Shown in pieces: positions 32,710-42,525 of a stretch of DNA of 64,000 nt (its first letter is position 1; each line of letters begins with the position of its first letter). The stretch is from an uncultured Faecalibacterium sp. (GTDB lineage Bacteria; Bacillota; Clostridia; Oscillospirales; Ruminococcaceae): NCBI GenBank assembly GCA_937907025.1, contig CALESJ010000001.1, forward strand, positions 1-64,000, given 5' to 3'. A program made the position numbers and the translations under genes. Under the pieces are notes generated by a model. It saw only the letters and a program-made list of their open reading frames with translations, was not told the DNA's origin and searched no databases.

Positions 32710-33402
32710 GTGGATAACAACAGAAGTATGGGGCACCTGCCGCTTTTCCGCGGGGAGCTTGCCCTGGTCATTGCGGTACTCATCAATTCCTTTGGCGTGG
32801 TGCTGATGCTCTATTCCGGTGCGGGCATCTCCGCCATCTCCAGCGTGCCGTATGCTTTCTCGGAAGTGCTGCCTTTCTTTACCCTGGGCACCTGGACCTA
32901 TCTGTTCCAGGCGTTGCTGGTGTTCAGCCTGATGGTGCTGCGCCGTCGGTTTGTGGTGTCTTATCTGTTCAGCTTTGTGGTGGGATTTGTGTTCGGCGAA
33001 CTGCTGGATGTACATGAGTTCTGGATCGGTATTCTGCCCGCGGCCATCCCGCTCCGGGTGCTGTACTTCGCGGTCAGCTACCTGCTGATCTGCATCGGCA
33101 TTGCCTTGTCCAACCGCTGCGGCTTGCCCATCATCCCCACCGACCTCTTCCCGCGGGAATTGTCCCAGATCACCGGCATCGGCTATCCCAAAGTGAAGAT
33201 TTCCTTTGATGCCATCTGCCTGCTGGTTACGGCGGGCATGACCTTCTTTTTCCTGGGGCATGTGGAGGGCCTGGGCATCGGTACGGTGCTGGCGGCCCTG
33301 ACCATGGGCAAGACCATTGGCGTCATCGGCAGCTGGATGGACCGCCACTTTACCTTTGCCACCGGCCTGCATCTGCAAAAGGCAGGCCAGGCGGCGAAGT
33401 AG
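32710..33402 (+). CDS. YitT/YczE-family membrane protein
   Basis: About 230 residues with five to six hydrophobic segments. It resembles the YczE/YyaS/YitT membrane family: ELALVIAVLINSFGVVLMLYSGAGISAISSVPYAFSEV at the N-terminus, then FVVSYLFSFVVGFVFGELLDV, CGLPIIPTDLFPRELSQITGI. Function unknown; some members are linked to export or metal handling. GTG 32710 follows GGGGG by 8 bases; ATG 32695 is the alternative, but a TATAAA -10 box ends only two bases before it. Confidence 0.75.
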   Translation: MDNNRSMGHLPLFRGELALVIAVLINSFGVVLMLYSGAGISAISSVPYAFSEVLPFFTLGTWTYLFQALLVFSLMVLRRRFVVSYLFSFVVGFVFGELLDVHEFWIGILPAAIPLRVLYFAVSYLLICIGIALSNRCGLPIIPTDLFPRELSQITGIGYPKVKISFDAICLLVTAGMTFFFLGHVEGLGIGTVLAALTMGKTIGVIGSWMDRHFTFATGLHLQKAGQAAK

Positions 33403-33445
33403 TTCGTCCCTGCCGTATGCGTAGAAAAGCAAAGAAAGGAATACC

Positions 33446-34375
33446 ATGGAAATTTTTCAAACGCTGCTGGAACAGATCGGTCTGTTCGTTATTTATATTG
33501 TCATCGGCATCCTTCTGGTCAAGACCAGGGTGCTGAACCGGGATACCCTGGAAACCATCTCCCGCTTTGTCATCAAACTGGCCATGCCCGTTATGATTTT
33601 TATCAACACGGTGGATGGGGTGGACCGGCAATCCCTGATCCAGTCTTTCCCGGTGCTGATCCTGGCGGTGGCCTTTTATGCCTGCACCTTTGTTCTGGCC
33701 AAACTGCTGGTCCGGGCGTTCCGCTTGCAGGGGGACCGTGCCCAGGTGTACCGGGCTCTGTCCATGTTCGGCAATATCGGGTTTATGGGGATCCCCATCG
33801 TGTCCAGCATCTTCCCGGACCGTGGCATGCTGTACATTTCGGTTTTTACCATCGTGGACCAGATGGTCCTTTGGACCCTGGGCGTTAAGCTGACCTCGCC
33901 CGGCGGAAAGGGCAAGTTTGACCCCAAAAAGATGGTCAACCCCTGCACCGTGGCGGTGGTGCTGGCGGTGGTCCTGGTGGTGACCGGGATTCCTCTGCCC
34001 TCCCTGCTGGACACGGCGCTGCAAAAGACCGGCGCTACCGCCACCCCGCTGGCCATGATCTACCTGGGCGGTGTGTTCGCCTGCATGGACATCCGGAAGT
34101 ATCTCAAAGTCAAGGAATTTTACGGCATTGTCGCCGTGAAGATGGTGGTATTTCCCATTCTGTTCTACCTTGTCACCGGTCTGTTCCCGCTGGAGGAAAG
34201 CATCCATCTCACCGTGGCCATGCTGCCGGCCATGCCCGCCATGTCTTCCATCGTCATGATGGCCCGGGCCTCCGGTTCGGAAGGGGACTATGCCATGGGC
34301 GGTATCTTTGTCACTACGGTTTGCTCCATTCTCACCATTCCCGCCACCGTCTGGGTCATCCAGATGCTTCTGTGA
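33446..34375 (+). CDS. AEC-family (auxin efflux carrier) transporter
   Basis: A 309-residue membrane protein with about ten helices. It has the AEC pattern: LFVIYIVIGILLVKTRVLNRDTLETISRFVIKLAMPVMIF near the start, MFGNIGFMGIPIVSSIFPDRGMLY in the middle, and AMLPAMPAMSSIVMMARASGSEGDYAMGGIFVTTVCSILTIP at the end. AEC proteins export carboxylates such as malate. It lies 43 bases after the YitT-like gene and probably shares its transcript. Confidence 0.87.
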   Translation: MEIFQTLLEQIGLFVIYIVIGILLVKTRVLNRDTLETISRFVIKLAMPVMIFINTVDGVDRQSLIQSFPVLILAVAFYACTFVLAKLLVRAFRLQGDRAQVYRALSMFGNIGFMGIPIVSSIFPDRGMLYISVFTIVDQMVLWTLGVKLTSPGGKGKFDPKKMVNPCTVAVVLAVVLVVTGIPLPSLLDTALQKTGATATPLAMIYLGGVFACMDIRKYLKVKEFYGIVAVKMVVFPILFYLVTGLFPLEESIHLTVAMLPAMPAMSSIVMMARASGSEGDYAMGGIFVTTVCSILTIPATVWVIQMLL

Positions 34376-34389
34376 ACGCATAGCAATCA

Positions 34390-34426
34390 AAAAGAACCCC
34401 CGCTGCCATATGCAGCGGGGGTTCTT
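34390..34426. terminator. Bidirectional terminator
   Basis: GAACCCCCGCTGC / GCAGCGGGGGTTC stem with a five-base loop between the convergent AEC and DUF1846 genes. Confidence 0.85.
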
Positions 34427-34439
34427 CAAATAAATGGCC

Positions 34440-35933
34440 TTACTTCTTGTGATACTTGCGGTCCTCTTCCTCGTAAAGCGGCGCACAGGTCAGGTACATA
34501 CCCAGCTTGTTCAGCGTATCCGAGTCCACACTGGACAGAATGACGGTGGAGTGCATATCGCAGCCCTTGAGCTGGGGCAGCTGCTTGAGAGCTGCCGCGG
34601 CGTCCTTGTTCTCCGCCACGGAGCTGGACAGAGCAATCAGGATCTCGTCGGTGTGCAGGCGGGGATTCTTGTTGCCCAGATAGGTGGTTTTGAGCATCTG
34701 GATGGGTTCGATGGCCTTGGCGGAAACCAGGTCCACCTCCTGGTCGATACCCGCCAGGTGCTTCAGGGCGTTGAGCAGGGCCGAGGACGCCGCACCCAGC
34801 AGCGGGCCGGTCTTGCCGGTAACGATGGTGCCGTCCGCCAGCTCAATGGCGGCAGCGGGCAGGCCGCCGGTGCTTTCGGAGCGGGCCTGGGCCGCCTGTT
34901 CCACCGCGCGGGTGCCGGCGGTGATGCCCGCCTGGTTCAGCAGCAGTTCCAGCTTGAACCGTTCCTCCTCCTTGACGGGGACGCCGATTTTCTGCTGGCA
35001 CAGGCACTTGAGGTACCGGCGCTGGATCTCCTTGAGGGAGGCTTCCCGGCAGACCTCATCGTCCACAATGCAGTTGCCCGCCATGTTCACGCCCATATCG
35101 GTGGGGGACTGGTAGGGGCTCTTGCCGGCAATGAGCTCAAAAATGGCATGCACCACCGGGAAAATCTCAATATCCCGGTTGTAGTTCACCGCCGTTTCGC
35201 CGTAGGCTTCTAAATGGAACGGGTCGATCATATTCACGTCGTTCAGGTCGGCGGTGGCGGCCTCGTAGGCCAGGTTGACGGGGTGCTTCAGCGGCAGGTT
35301 CCAGATGGGGAAGGTTTCGAACTTGGCGTAGCCGGCCTTCACGCCGCGCTTGTACTCATGGTACAGCTGGGACAGGCACACGGCCATCTTGCCGCTGCCG
35401 GGGCCGGGGGCGGTGATCACCACCAGGGGACGCTCGGTTTCGATATATTCGTTTTTGCCGTAGCCTTCGTCGCTGACAATGCGGGCCACGTCGTTGGGGT
35501 ACCCCATGATCTTGTAATGGCGGAAGGTACGGATGCCCAGACCGTTCAGCCGGCGCTCGAAAGCTTCCACCTCGGGATGGGCCGTGTACATGGTCACGCA
35601 GACGCTGCCCACAAACAGCCCCACGCCCTGGAACGCATCGATCAGGCGCAGCACGTCCATATCATAAGTGATGCCGTAGTCCCCGCGCATCTTGTTGCTG
35701 ATAATATCTTCGGCACTGATGACAACAACGATCTCGGCCTGGTCTTTCAGCTGCAGCAGCATCTGCAGCTTGGAATCCGGCTGAAAGCCCGGCAGCACAC
35801 GGGATGCGTGATAATCATCAAACAGTTTGCCGCCGAACTCCAGATAGAGCTTGTTGTCAAACTGGGCAATTCGCTCCCGGATATGCTCGGACTGCATGGA
35901 GAGATATTTGTCGTTGTCAAAACCAATCTTCAT
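34440..35933 (-). CDS. DUF1846 (UPF0371) family protein
   Basis: A 497-residue protein matching the DUF1846/UPF0371 family in length and sequence: MKIGFDNDKYLSMQSEHIRERI..., YLEFGGKLFDDYHASRVLPGF, VVITAPGPGSGKMAVCLSQLYHE (a P-loop-like glycine motif), FETFPIWNLPLKHPVNLAYEAATADL, SPTDMGVNMAGNCI. Full length. The biochemical role is not known to me. Monocistronic, with its own terminator region shared with the convergent gene. Confidence 0.88.
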   Translation of the reverse strand: MKIGFDNDKYLSMQSEHIRERIAQFDNKLYLEFGGKLFDDYHASRVLPGFQPDSKLQMLLQLKDQAEIVVVISAEDIISNKMRGDYGITYDMDVLRLIDAFQGVGLFVGSVCVTMYTAHPEVEAFERRLNGLGIRTFRHYKIMGYPNDVARIVSDEGYGKNEYIETERPLVVITAPGPGSGKMAVCLSQLYHEYKRGVKAGYAKFETFPIWNLPLKHPVNLAYEAATADLNDVNMIDPFHLEAYGETAVNYNRDIEIFPVVHAIFELIAGKSPYQSPTDMGVNMAGNCIVDDEVCREASLKEIQRRYLKCLCQQKIGVPVKEEERFKLELLLNQAGITAGTRAVEQAAQARSESTGGLPAAAIELADGTIVTGKTGPLLGAASSALLNALKHLAGIDQEVDLVSAKAIEPIQMLKTTYLGNKNPRLHTDEILIALSSSVAENKDAAAALKQLPQLKGCDMHSTVILSSVDSDTLNKLGMYLTCAPLYEEEDRKYHKK

Positions 35934-36045
35934 CTATGATCCCTTTCCTGTTCTTTCGTCAGCCCCGGCGGGGCCGCGTTACACCACATGTACCCAGTGT
36001 ACCACACCGCAGGGGCGGGGGCAATCGCCGGAAAGCAGATACAGC

Positions 36046-36084
36046 AAAAAAATAACGGTTTTCTCCGTAATACAGAGAAAACCG
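36046..36084 (-). terminator. Terminator of the ferredoxin/Fe-S membrane gene pair
   Basis: Minus-strand stem CGGTTTTCTC / GAGAAAACCG followed by a T-rich run, just after the stop at 36095. Confidence 0.8.
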
Positions 36085-36094
36085 CCGCAGTATT

Positions 36095-36673
36095 TTACAC
36101 TTTCTGGCCGTTTTTGGCTTTGCAGATCAGCTGGGTCATGGTGCCCATGGGGCAGTAAACGCACCAGCTGCGGGGCTTGAACAGCACCATGGTGATGAGC
36201 CCCAGCACCGTGGAGGTGAGCATGACACTGTAAAAACCAAAGGCAAACTGTGCCACACCGGGGCTGAACAGGGTGCCGTGGTAAGCCCAGTTCCAGGGCA
36301 GCTTGAAAACCCACAGCAGGGTGACCACCTGCTTCAGGTCCTGGGCACCGGCAAACACCAGGTAGGTGGTCCACAGCATCACAAAGAACATGGCAAAGAA
36401 AAAGACCAGGAACCCGTACCGGAAAGCCTTGCTCTTCATCCAGCGGGGCATATCCTTTTTGCGGGAAAGCCCGAACCGGCCGCCCAGCAGCCGGAACAGC
36501 TGCCCGCGGCCGCAGTACCGGTTGCAATAGCCCTTGGTGCCGCCCACAATGGCGAACAGCAGGGGAAAGGCAAAGCACAAAAGTCCCAGCCAGGCAAACA
36601 GAATGTTGAAGAAACCCAGCAGCAGATAAACGGTGGTGGCGATCCACAGATAATCGTACCAGTGCTTTTTCAT
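36095..36673 (-). CDS. 4Fe-4S-binding membrane protein (NapH/CcoG-like)
   Basis: A 192-residue protein with about four membrane helices. It has Cys motifs at both ends of the membrane core: CNRYCGRGQLF after the second helix, and CVYCPMGTMTQLICKAK at the C-terminus (CxxCP as in NapH/YccM). It is likely an electron-transfer partner of the ferredoxin encoded immediately upstream (4-base ATGA overlap at 36670-36673). Physiological electron donor unknown. Confidence 0.8.
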   Translation of the reverse strand: MKKHWYDYLWIATTVYLLLGFFNILFAWLGLLCFAFPLLFAIVGGTKGYCNRYCGRGQLFRLLGGRFGLSRKKDMPRWMKSKAFRYGFLVFFFAMFFVMLWTTYLVFAGAQDLKQVVTLLWVFKLPWNWAYHGTLFSPGVAQFAFGFYSVMLTSTVLGLITMVLFKPRSWCVYCPMGTMTQLICKAKNGQKV

Positions 36674-36879
36674 GCGCCCACCTCCCGAAGTTCGATGATG
36701 CTGGCGGGGCATTCGGCGGCACATTTGCCGCAGCCTACGCATTTGTCCTGGTTGACGCGGGCCGTAATGCCCCGCACGATCTCGATGGCCTGCATCGGGC
36801 AGACCTTCACGCAGCTGCCGCAGGCCACGCAGGATGCCGCGTCCACCTGGGCTTTGCGCCGTTTTGTCTGTGCTTTCAT
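36670..36879 (-). CDS. 2[4Fe-4S] ferredoxin
   Basis: A 69-residue protein with two classic clusters: CVACGSCVKVCP and CVGCGKCAAECP, preceded by a short basic N-terminus (MKAQTKRRKAQVDAA). ATG 36879 follows GGGAGG. It pairs with the downstream membrane Fe-S protein through an ATGA overlap, suggesting a small electron-transfer module. Divergent from the LarA-family gene. Confidence 0.88.
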   Translation of the reverse strand: MKAQTKRRKAQVDAASCVACGSCVKVCPMQAIEIVRGITARVNQDKCVGCGKCAAECPASIIELREVGA

Positions 36880-37077
36880 CGTATACCTCCCAATTTCCAA
36901 TAGGCCCAGTATACCGCGGCGAGGGTCCGTCTTTCTGTGATGAGGTCACGAAGGGGAAAGGGGCGTTGGCCGGAGGGGACTTTCCTTGATTTTTGCGGTT
37001 TAAAGTGTTACCATCATGAGTGTACGAACCATCCGGGCACAGCCCCCGGATACCCTGAAGACAGAAGGCGAAACGAT

Positions 37078-38376
37078 ATGGAAAGTATGAAGTACAGTGA
37101 TACCACGTTTGCCGTGCCGCTGGACCCCCGGCAGGTGGTGGCGGAAGTCCACGCCAACAAGGTGGATTTTCCCAAGCGGACGGTGCGGGAGCACATTGAA
37201 TATGCTCTGGACCACCCCATCGGTGCCGGTCCCATTGAGGAAGCGGTCCAGCCCGGGGAAACGGTGTGTATTCTCATTTCGGATACCACCCGCCGCTGGC
37301 AGCAGCCCAGCACCTATCTGCCGGTCCTGGTGGAACGGCTCAACCGGGCAGGAATCCCCGATAAGGATATCCTGATCCTCTGCGCCACCGGCACCCACCG
37401 CAAGCAGACGGAGGAAGAGCACATTTCCCTGGTGGGGGAGGACCTCTACCGCCGTATCCGCTTCCTGGACCACCAGTGTGACGACAAGGAACACCTGACC
37501 TATGTGGGCACCACCAGCCGGGGAACGCCGGTGTGGCTGAACAGCTACGCCATGGCCTGTGATAAGATCATTCTCACCGGCGGTGTGGTGTACCACTTCC
37601 TGGCCGGGTTCGGCGGCGGCCGGAAATCCATCGTCCCAGGCATCGCAGGCCGGGAAACCATCAACACCAACCACAACAATGCCCTGAACAAAGGCCTGGG
37701 CAGCGGTTCCAATCCCCGGGTCTGCAACGGCAATATGCAGGCGGACAACCCCTTCCACAGCGACCTGATGGAGTGTGCCGCCTTTGCCAAGCCCGCCTAT
37801 CTGCTCAACGTTATTGTGGACGATGACTACCAGATCGTGGGCGCTTTTGCCGGTGACTGGCGGGAAGCCCATGCGGCCGCGGCCAAGGCGGTGGAACAGC
37901 TGGACGGCGTGCCCATTCCTCATCGTGCCCCGCTGGTGATCGCCAGCGCAGGCGGCTACCCCAAGGACATCAACCTGTATCAGACCTCCAAGACCCTTTC
38001 CAATGCCCTGGCGGCGGTGGCGCCCGGCGGCACCATGATCCTGCTGTCCCAGTGCCGGGAGGGCTTCGGTGACCCCGACTGCGAAAAGCAGATCTGCGGC
38101 TATGACACCATGGAAGCCCGGGAAAAGGACTTGCGGGCGAACTTTTCCATCGGCGGATTTGTGGGCTTCCTTTTTGCCGAAACGGCGGAGAACTATCACA
38201 TGATCCTGGTCACGGATATCCCCGGCGAACGCTTTGCGCACACCAAGATTCAGGTGGCCCGGAATCTGGACGATGCCCTGGCCTTGGCTGCACAGCAAAA
38301 CGGCGGCAGCCTGGACGGCGTGGAAACGGTCCTGATGCCCCACGGCGGCAGCACCTTCCCACTGCCCCAGGCATGA
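37078..38376 (+). CDS. LarA-family nickel-pincer racemase
   Basis: A 432-residue LarA/DUF2088 protein. It includes the N-terminal block LDPRQVVAEV...EEAVQPGETVCILISDTTRRW, the catalytic-His region LCATGTHRKQTEEE, and ILTGGVVYHFLAGFGGGRKSIVPGIAGRETINTNH, which matches the LarA cofactor/substrate pocket. Known members racemise lactate or other 2-hydroxy acids using a nickel pincer nucleotide made by LarBCE. No larBCE genes are in the window, so the exact substrate is open. ATG 37078 is chosen by family alignment. Confidence 0.87.
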   Translation: MESMKYSDTTFAVPLDPRQVVAEVHANKVDFPKRTVREHIEYALDHPIGAGPIEEAVQPGETVCILISDTTRRWQQPSTYLPVLVERLNRAGIPDKDILILCATGTHRKQTEEEHISLVGEDLYRRIRFLDHQCDDKEHLTYVGTTSRGTPVWLNSYAMACDKIILTGGVVYHFLAGFGGGRKSIVPGIAGRETINTNHNNALNKGLGSGSNPRVCNGNMQADNPFHSDLMECAAFAKPAYLLNVIVDDDYQIVGAFAGDWREAHAAAAKAVEQLDGVPIPHRAPLVIASAGGYPKDINLYQTSKTLSNALAAVAPGGTMILLSQCREGFGDPDCEKQICGYDTMEAREKDLRANFSIGGFVGFLFAETAENYHMILVTDIPGERFAHTKIQVARNLDDALALAAQQNGGSLDGVETVLMPHGGSTFPLPQA

Positions 38377-38388
38377 TTTGCCCCTTAT

Positions 38389-38430
38389 TACAAAGCAGGC
38401 GTCCCCGGTGCGTCCGAGGGCGCTTTGTTT
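38389..38430 (+). terminator. Weak terminator-like hairpin after the LarA-family gene
   Basis: ACAAAGC / GCTTTGT stem around a GC-rich loop, followed by TTTGTTT. Confidence 0.5.
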
Positions 38431-38588
38431 GTTTCGGCAGACCGGAGCGGTAAGGGACATGCGGTTTTGCGGTGCTTCGTCGCTTTTGACAGTTTTTAAA
38501 AAATATTTACCTAAATTTTTACTTGACATTGGCTTGCTTTTTGTCTTATCCTTTATCATAGCGTCCACTGTGGGAAAGGATGAGAAAA

Positions 38589-39836
38589 ATGAACGTTTTC
38601 AAGAAGATTTACTGCCGCGTTTTTCAGCTGGGCATGCGGATCGCGCTGCCCTTTCTGCCGTACCGTGAGCCCAAACTGATCGAGGGTGTCGGCGGTGTCC
38701 CTGCCGTGCTGCGTGAACACGGCATTGATTGCGTTATGCTGGTCACCGATGCCGGTGTGCACGGCCTGGGGCTGACCGCCCGGCTGGAAGAGCAGCTCAA
38801 GGCTGGCAACATCCGCTGCGTGGTCTATGACCGCACTGTGGCCAACCCCACCGTTGCCAATGTGGAGGAAGCCCGCACCCTCTATCTGGAAAACGGATGC
38901 CAGGGCTTGATCGCATTCGGCGGCGGTTCCTCCATGGACTGTGCCAAGGCTGTGGGCGCCCGCATCGTCCGCCCTAAAAAATCCCTGGATAAGATGGAAG
39001 GGCTTCTGCATGTGATGCACCGCCTGCCGCTGCTCATCGCGGTGCCCACCACCGCCGGCACCGGCAGCGAAACGACTCTGGCCGCTGTCATCACCGACGA
39101 AAAAATTCACCATAAGTATCCCATCAACGACTTTTCGCTGATTCCCCATTATGCGGTGCTGGACCCGGATGTGACCCTCAACCTGCCCCGGCAGCTGACC
39201 GCCACCACCGGTATGGATGCTCTGACCCACGCGGTGGAAGCCTACATCGGCCGCTCCACCACCAAAGGCACCCGCGCCGCTGCCATCGAAGCCGTGCAGC
39301 TCATCTTCAACAATCTGCCGGAAGCCTACTACAACGGCCATAATCGGGAAGCCCGCGCCAATATGCTGCGTGCCGCCTACCTGGCCGGTACGGCTTTCAC
39401 CAAGAGCTATGTGGGCTATGTGCACGCCGTGGCTCACAGCCTGGGCGGCCGTTACGGCATTGCCCACGGCCTGGCCAACAGTGTGCTGCTGCCCATTGTG
39501 CTCAAAGCCTACGGCAGCGCTGCCTGGAAGAAGCTGGCTGAGCTGGCCCGCGCTTCCGGTGTCAGCCAGGACGCCAGCGATGAAGTCGCCGCCAAGGAGT
39601 TCATCGCCTATATCGATGCCATGAACGCCGCCATGGACATTCCCGAAACGCTCCCCGGTATCCGTACCGAGGATATTCCCCAGCTGGCCCGCTACGCCGA
39701 CCATGAGGCCAACCCGCTGTACCCGGTGCCGGTGTTGTGGGGGCCCGACAAGCTGGAAGACATGTACAAACAAGTTCAGGAGGTTTCCACCAATGACGGA
39801 ACAGGAGATTCAATCCATTCTCAAACGGCAGCGTGA
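38589..39836 (+). CDS. Iron-containing alcohol dehydrogenase
   Basis: A 415-residue type III alcohol dehydrogenase. It contains GLIAFGGGSSMDCAKAVGAR (NAD binding), AVPTTAGTGSETTLAAVI, TTGMDALTHAVEAYIG (first metal His) and YVHAVAHSLGGRYGIAHGLANSVLLP (metal His ligands). A membrane-like N-terminus (KKIYCRVFQLGMRIALPFLPY) precedes it. ATG 38589 lies 8 bases after GGAAAGGA; ATG 38580 is too close to the ribosome site. Overlaps the aldehyde dehydrogenase start by 44 bases, so the two act as a pair interconverting alcohol, aldehyde and acid. A TTGACA -35-like element lies at 38523. Confidence 0.92.
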   Translation: MNVFKKIYCRVFQLGMRIALPFLPYREPKLIEGVGGVPAVLREHGIDCVMLVTDAGVHGLGLTARLEEQLKAGNIRCVVYDRTVANPTVANVEEARTLYLENGCQGLIAFGGGSSMDCAKAVGARIVRPKKSLDKMEGLLHVMHRLPLLIAVPTTAGTGSETTLAAVITDEKIHHKYPINDFSLIPHYAVLDPDVTLNLPRQLTATTGMDALTHAVEAYIGRSTTKGTRAAAIEAVQLIFNNLPEAYYNGHNREARANMLRAAYLAGTAFTKSYVGYVHAVAHSLGGRYGIAHGLANSVLLPIVLKAYGSAAWKKLAELARASGVSQDASDEVAAKEFIAYIDAMNAAMDIPETLPGIRTEDIPQLARYADHEANPLYPVPVLWGPDKLEDMYKQVQEVSTNDGTGDSIHSQTAA

Positions 39837-41172
39837 GTACTTCGCCGCCGGCCATACCCTGCCCGCCGAAGCCCGCATCGCAGCCCTGAAAAAGCTCAAG
39901 GCTTCGCTGCAGAACCATGAAGCGGACCTGGCCCGCGCCCTCAAGACCGACCTGGGCAAGTCCGCCACCGAAAGCTATATGTGTGAAACGGGGCTGACCC
40001 TGTCCGAAGCGACCTGGATGATCCGCCATGTGCGCCGCCTGATGCGGGAACGCCGGGTGCCCACGCCGCTGTCCCAGTTTGCGGCCCGGAGTTTTCGTTC
40101 TCCCACTCCCTACGGCAATGTGCTCATCATGAGCCCCTGGAACTATCCGGTGCTGCTGACGCTGGACCCGCTGATCGACGCCATTGCTGCGGGCAATACC
40201 GCCATCGTCAAGCCCAGCGCTTACGCCCCTGCCACCGCCGAGGTGTTGCAGCAGATCCTGGAAGAGTGCTTCCCGCCGGAACATGTCTGCGTGGTCACCG
40301 GCGGCCGCGCCGAAAATCAGGCGCTGCTGCACCAGAAGTTTGATATGATCTTCTTCACCGGCAGCAAGGCCGTGGGCAAGGAGGTCCTGCGATGTGCGGC
40401 CGAGTACCTGACCCCCGCCGTGCTGGAACTGGGCGGCAAGAGCCCCTGCATTGTGGAAAAGTCCGCCAAGATCGGGCTGGCTGCCAAACGCATTGTCTTC
40501 GGCAAGTACCTGAACTGCGGCCAGACCTGCGTGGCCCCGGACTACATCCTCTGTGATGCTTCCATCCGGGATGAGCTGATCGAGGCGATCCAGAAGGAGA
40601 TCACCGCCCAGTTCGGTTCCGACCCCATGGCCAATGAAGGCTACGGCAAGATCATCAACGAGAAGCATTACCGCCGCCTGATGGGGCTGATCGACCCTGC
40701 CAAGGTGGTCTGCGGCGGCACCGGGGACGAAAAGACCCAGCGCATTGCGCCCACAGTCATGAAGGATGTGACCCGGGAAGATGCCGTCATGGGCGAAGAA
40801 ATCTTCGGACCCATCCTGCCTGTGCTGACCTACACCAATCTGGACGCGGCCCTGGCCGACATTGAATCCCAGCCCCATCCGCTGGCCCTCTATCTCTTCA
40901 GTGAGGACAAGGCCGTGCAGCGCAAGGTGCTGGACCGCTGCCATTTCGGCGGTGGCTGCCTGAACGATGTGATCATCCACCTGGCCACCAGCGAAATGCC
41001 TTTCGGCGGCGTAGGGGAGAGCGGTATGGGCGGTTACCACGGCAAGACCGGGTTCGAGGCCTTCAGCCACCTGCGCAGCATTGTGGATAAGAAGACCTGG
41101 CTGGATATGCCGGTGCGCTACCAGCCTTATACAAAGCAGAAAGACAAGATGCTGCGGTTCTTCCTGAAGTAA
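39793..41172 (+). CDS. Aldehyde dehydrogenase (NAD(P)+)
   Basis: A 459-residue class-3-type ALDH. It contains GNVLIMSPWNYPVLLTLDPLIDAIAAGN, FFTGSKAVGKEVL, the glutamate motif VLELGGKSPC and the catalytic Cys in GKYLNCGQTCVAPDYIL, then EIFGPILPVL and MPFGGVGESGMGGYHGKTGFEAFSHLRS. The length and C-terminal extension fit the YwdH/fatty-aldehyde subgroup. Coupled to the preceding dehydrogenase by a 44-base overlap and ended by a clear terminator. Confidence 0.93.
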   Translation: MTEQEIQSILKRQREYFAAGHTLPAEARIAALKKLKASLQNHEADLARALKTDLGKSATESYMCETGLTLSEATWMIRHVRRLMRERRVPTPLSQFAARSFRSPTPYGNVLIMSPWNYPVLLTLDPLIDAIAAGNTAIVKPSAYAPATAEVLQQILEECFPPEHVCVVTGGRAENQALLHQKFDMIFFTGSKAVGKEVLRCAAEYLTPAVLELGGKSPCIVEKSAKIGLAAKRIVFGKYLNCGQTCVAPDYILCDASIRDELIEAIQKEITAQFGSDPMANEGYGKIINEKHYRRLMGLIDPAKVVCGGTGDEKTQRIAPTVMKDVTREDAVMGEEIFGPILPVLTYTNLDAALADIESQPHPLALYLFSEDKAVQRKVLDRCHFGGGCLNDVIIHLATSEMPFGGVGESGMGGYHGKTGFEAFSHLRSIVDKKTWLDMPVRYQPYTKQKDKMLRFFLK

Positions 41173-41203
41173 ATGCCAGAAACAGCTGCCAACATATAGA
41201 AAA

Positions 41204-41249
41204 GGCCCCCTGTTATTCGGTGCGATGCCGAACGACAGAGGGCTTTTTT
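41204..41249 (+). terminator. Terminator of the ADH-ALDH operon
   Basis: GGCCCCCTGT / ACAGAGGGC stem followed by six T, about 30 bases after the stop codon. Confidence 0.85.
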
Positions 41250-41286
41250 ATGCTTCTTTATGCCGTGAAAAATCCGTTTTACGGGT

Positions 41287-42339
41287 TCAGGCCAGTTCCA
41301 GATAGAGCGCTGCCAGCTGCATGGTGGCGTTCAGGCCGTCCATGTGGGTGCGTTCCATGCCGTGGGAGGCGTGCACACCCGGACCGATAAGGGCAGCCCG
41401 GCAATCCATGCCGGAACGCCAGGCGGCGCCCACGTCAGAACCGTAATGGGGGTAGATGTCCACCGCGTAGTCCACGCCATGCTCTTTGGCCAGCTGCACC
41501 AGCCGGCTGACCATGCCGTAGTCATAGGGGCCGCCGTTGTCTTTGGCGCAGATGGAAACCTGGTACTCGGTGCAGCTCAGGTCTTCCCCGATGCAGCCCA
41601 TATCCACCGCCAGCAGTTCATCCACCGTGGGCAGGGTGGCACCGCCGTGGCCCACTTCCTCGTGGACCGTGAAGGTGAAATAGGTTTCGTACCAGGGCCG
41701 AACACCGGTTTCGTGCATCTGCCACAGCAGGGTCAGCAGGCAGGCGGCGCTGGCCTTGTCGTCCAGAAAGCGGGATTTGACAAAGCCGCTGTCGGTGACG
41801 GTGGTCTTGGGGTCGTAGCAGATGTAGTCGCCGGCGGCAATGCCCAGCGCCAGTACGTCTTCCTTGCTGTGCACCTTTTCGTCGATGCGCACAGCCATGT
41901 TTTTCTCGTCCCGGGGACGGGTGGCCGCGTCATCCTGCACATGGACCGACGGCGACAGGCTGAGCACCGTTCCGGTGTATACCTTGCCCTCCCGGGTGTA
42001 AATGCGGCAGTACTCGCCGTCCAGCGTGGGCAGCAGGGGGCCGCCCACCTTGGTGACCATCAGCATGCCGTCGGCGGTAATGGAGCGCACCATCAGGCCC
42101 AGGGTATCCACATGGGCGCAAAGCCCGACCTTGTGACCGCTTTCCCGTCCGGGCACCGTGATCACCAGGTTGCCCTTGTTGGTGCGCCGGGTGGCAAAGC
42201 CCAGCTCCCGGGCAATGCCCTCCGCCACCGTCACGACCTTTTCGGTAAAGCCGGTGGGGCTGTCCTGCCCGAGCAGCTTCTGCAGCGTATCTACCAGAAA
42301 GGCCTGACGGGCCTGTTCCTGCATTGTTTCTTCTGTCAT
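41287..42339 (-). CDS. M42-family metallopeptidase
   Basis: A 350-residue M42/M20-type aminopeptidase. Metal-binding and catalytic features: LCAHVDTLGLMV (His and Asp), SRFLDDKASAACLL (bridging Asp), FTVHEEVGHGGA (catalytic Glu pair), AVDMG and the late HASHGMERTHMDGL. It cleaves N-terminal residues from peptides in the cytoplasm. It is the last host-like gene before the low-GC island to the right. Confidence 0.92.
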   Translation of the reverse strand: MTEETMQEQARQAFLVDTLQKLLGQDSPTGFTEKVVTVAEGIARELGFATRRTNKGNLVITVPGRESGHKVGLCAHVDTLGLMVRSITADGMLMVTKVGGPLLPTLDGEYCRIYTREGKVYTGTVLSLSPSVHVQDDAATRPRDEKNMAVRIDEKVHSKEDVLALGIAAGDYICYDPKTTVTDSGFVKSRFLDDKASAACLLTLLWQMHETGVRPWYETYFTFTVHEEVGHGGATLPTVDELLAVDMGCIGEDLSCTEYQVSICAKDNGGPYDYGMVSRLVQLAKEHGVDYAVDIYPHYGSDVGAAWRSGMDCRAALIGPGVHASHGMERTHMDGLNATMQLAALYLELA

Positions 42340-42525
42340 TTTTCCTTGCCTCTCTTTGTGATGAAATATCCGATTCCATCTTACAAAAAATATCTTCCGT
42401 TGGCAAGAGGATACACAAAAGAGGTTTCTTTTATGAGATTATTATATGCGAAGATATGCGCTTTTTTGAATTTGCCATGTTCTGATTAAAAGAAAATCTT
42501 CCCACCAAAAGCAGCCGGATTGTAA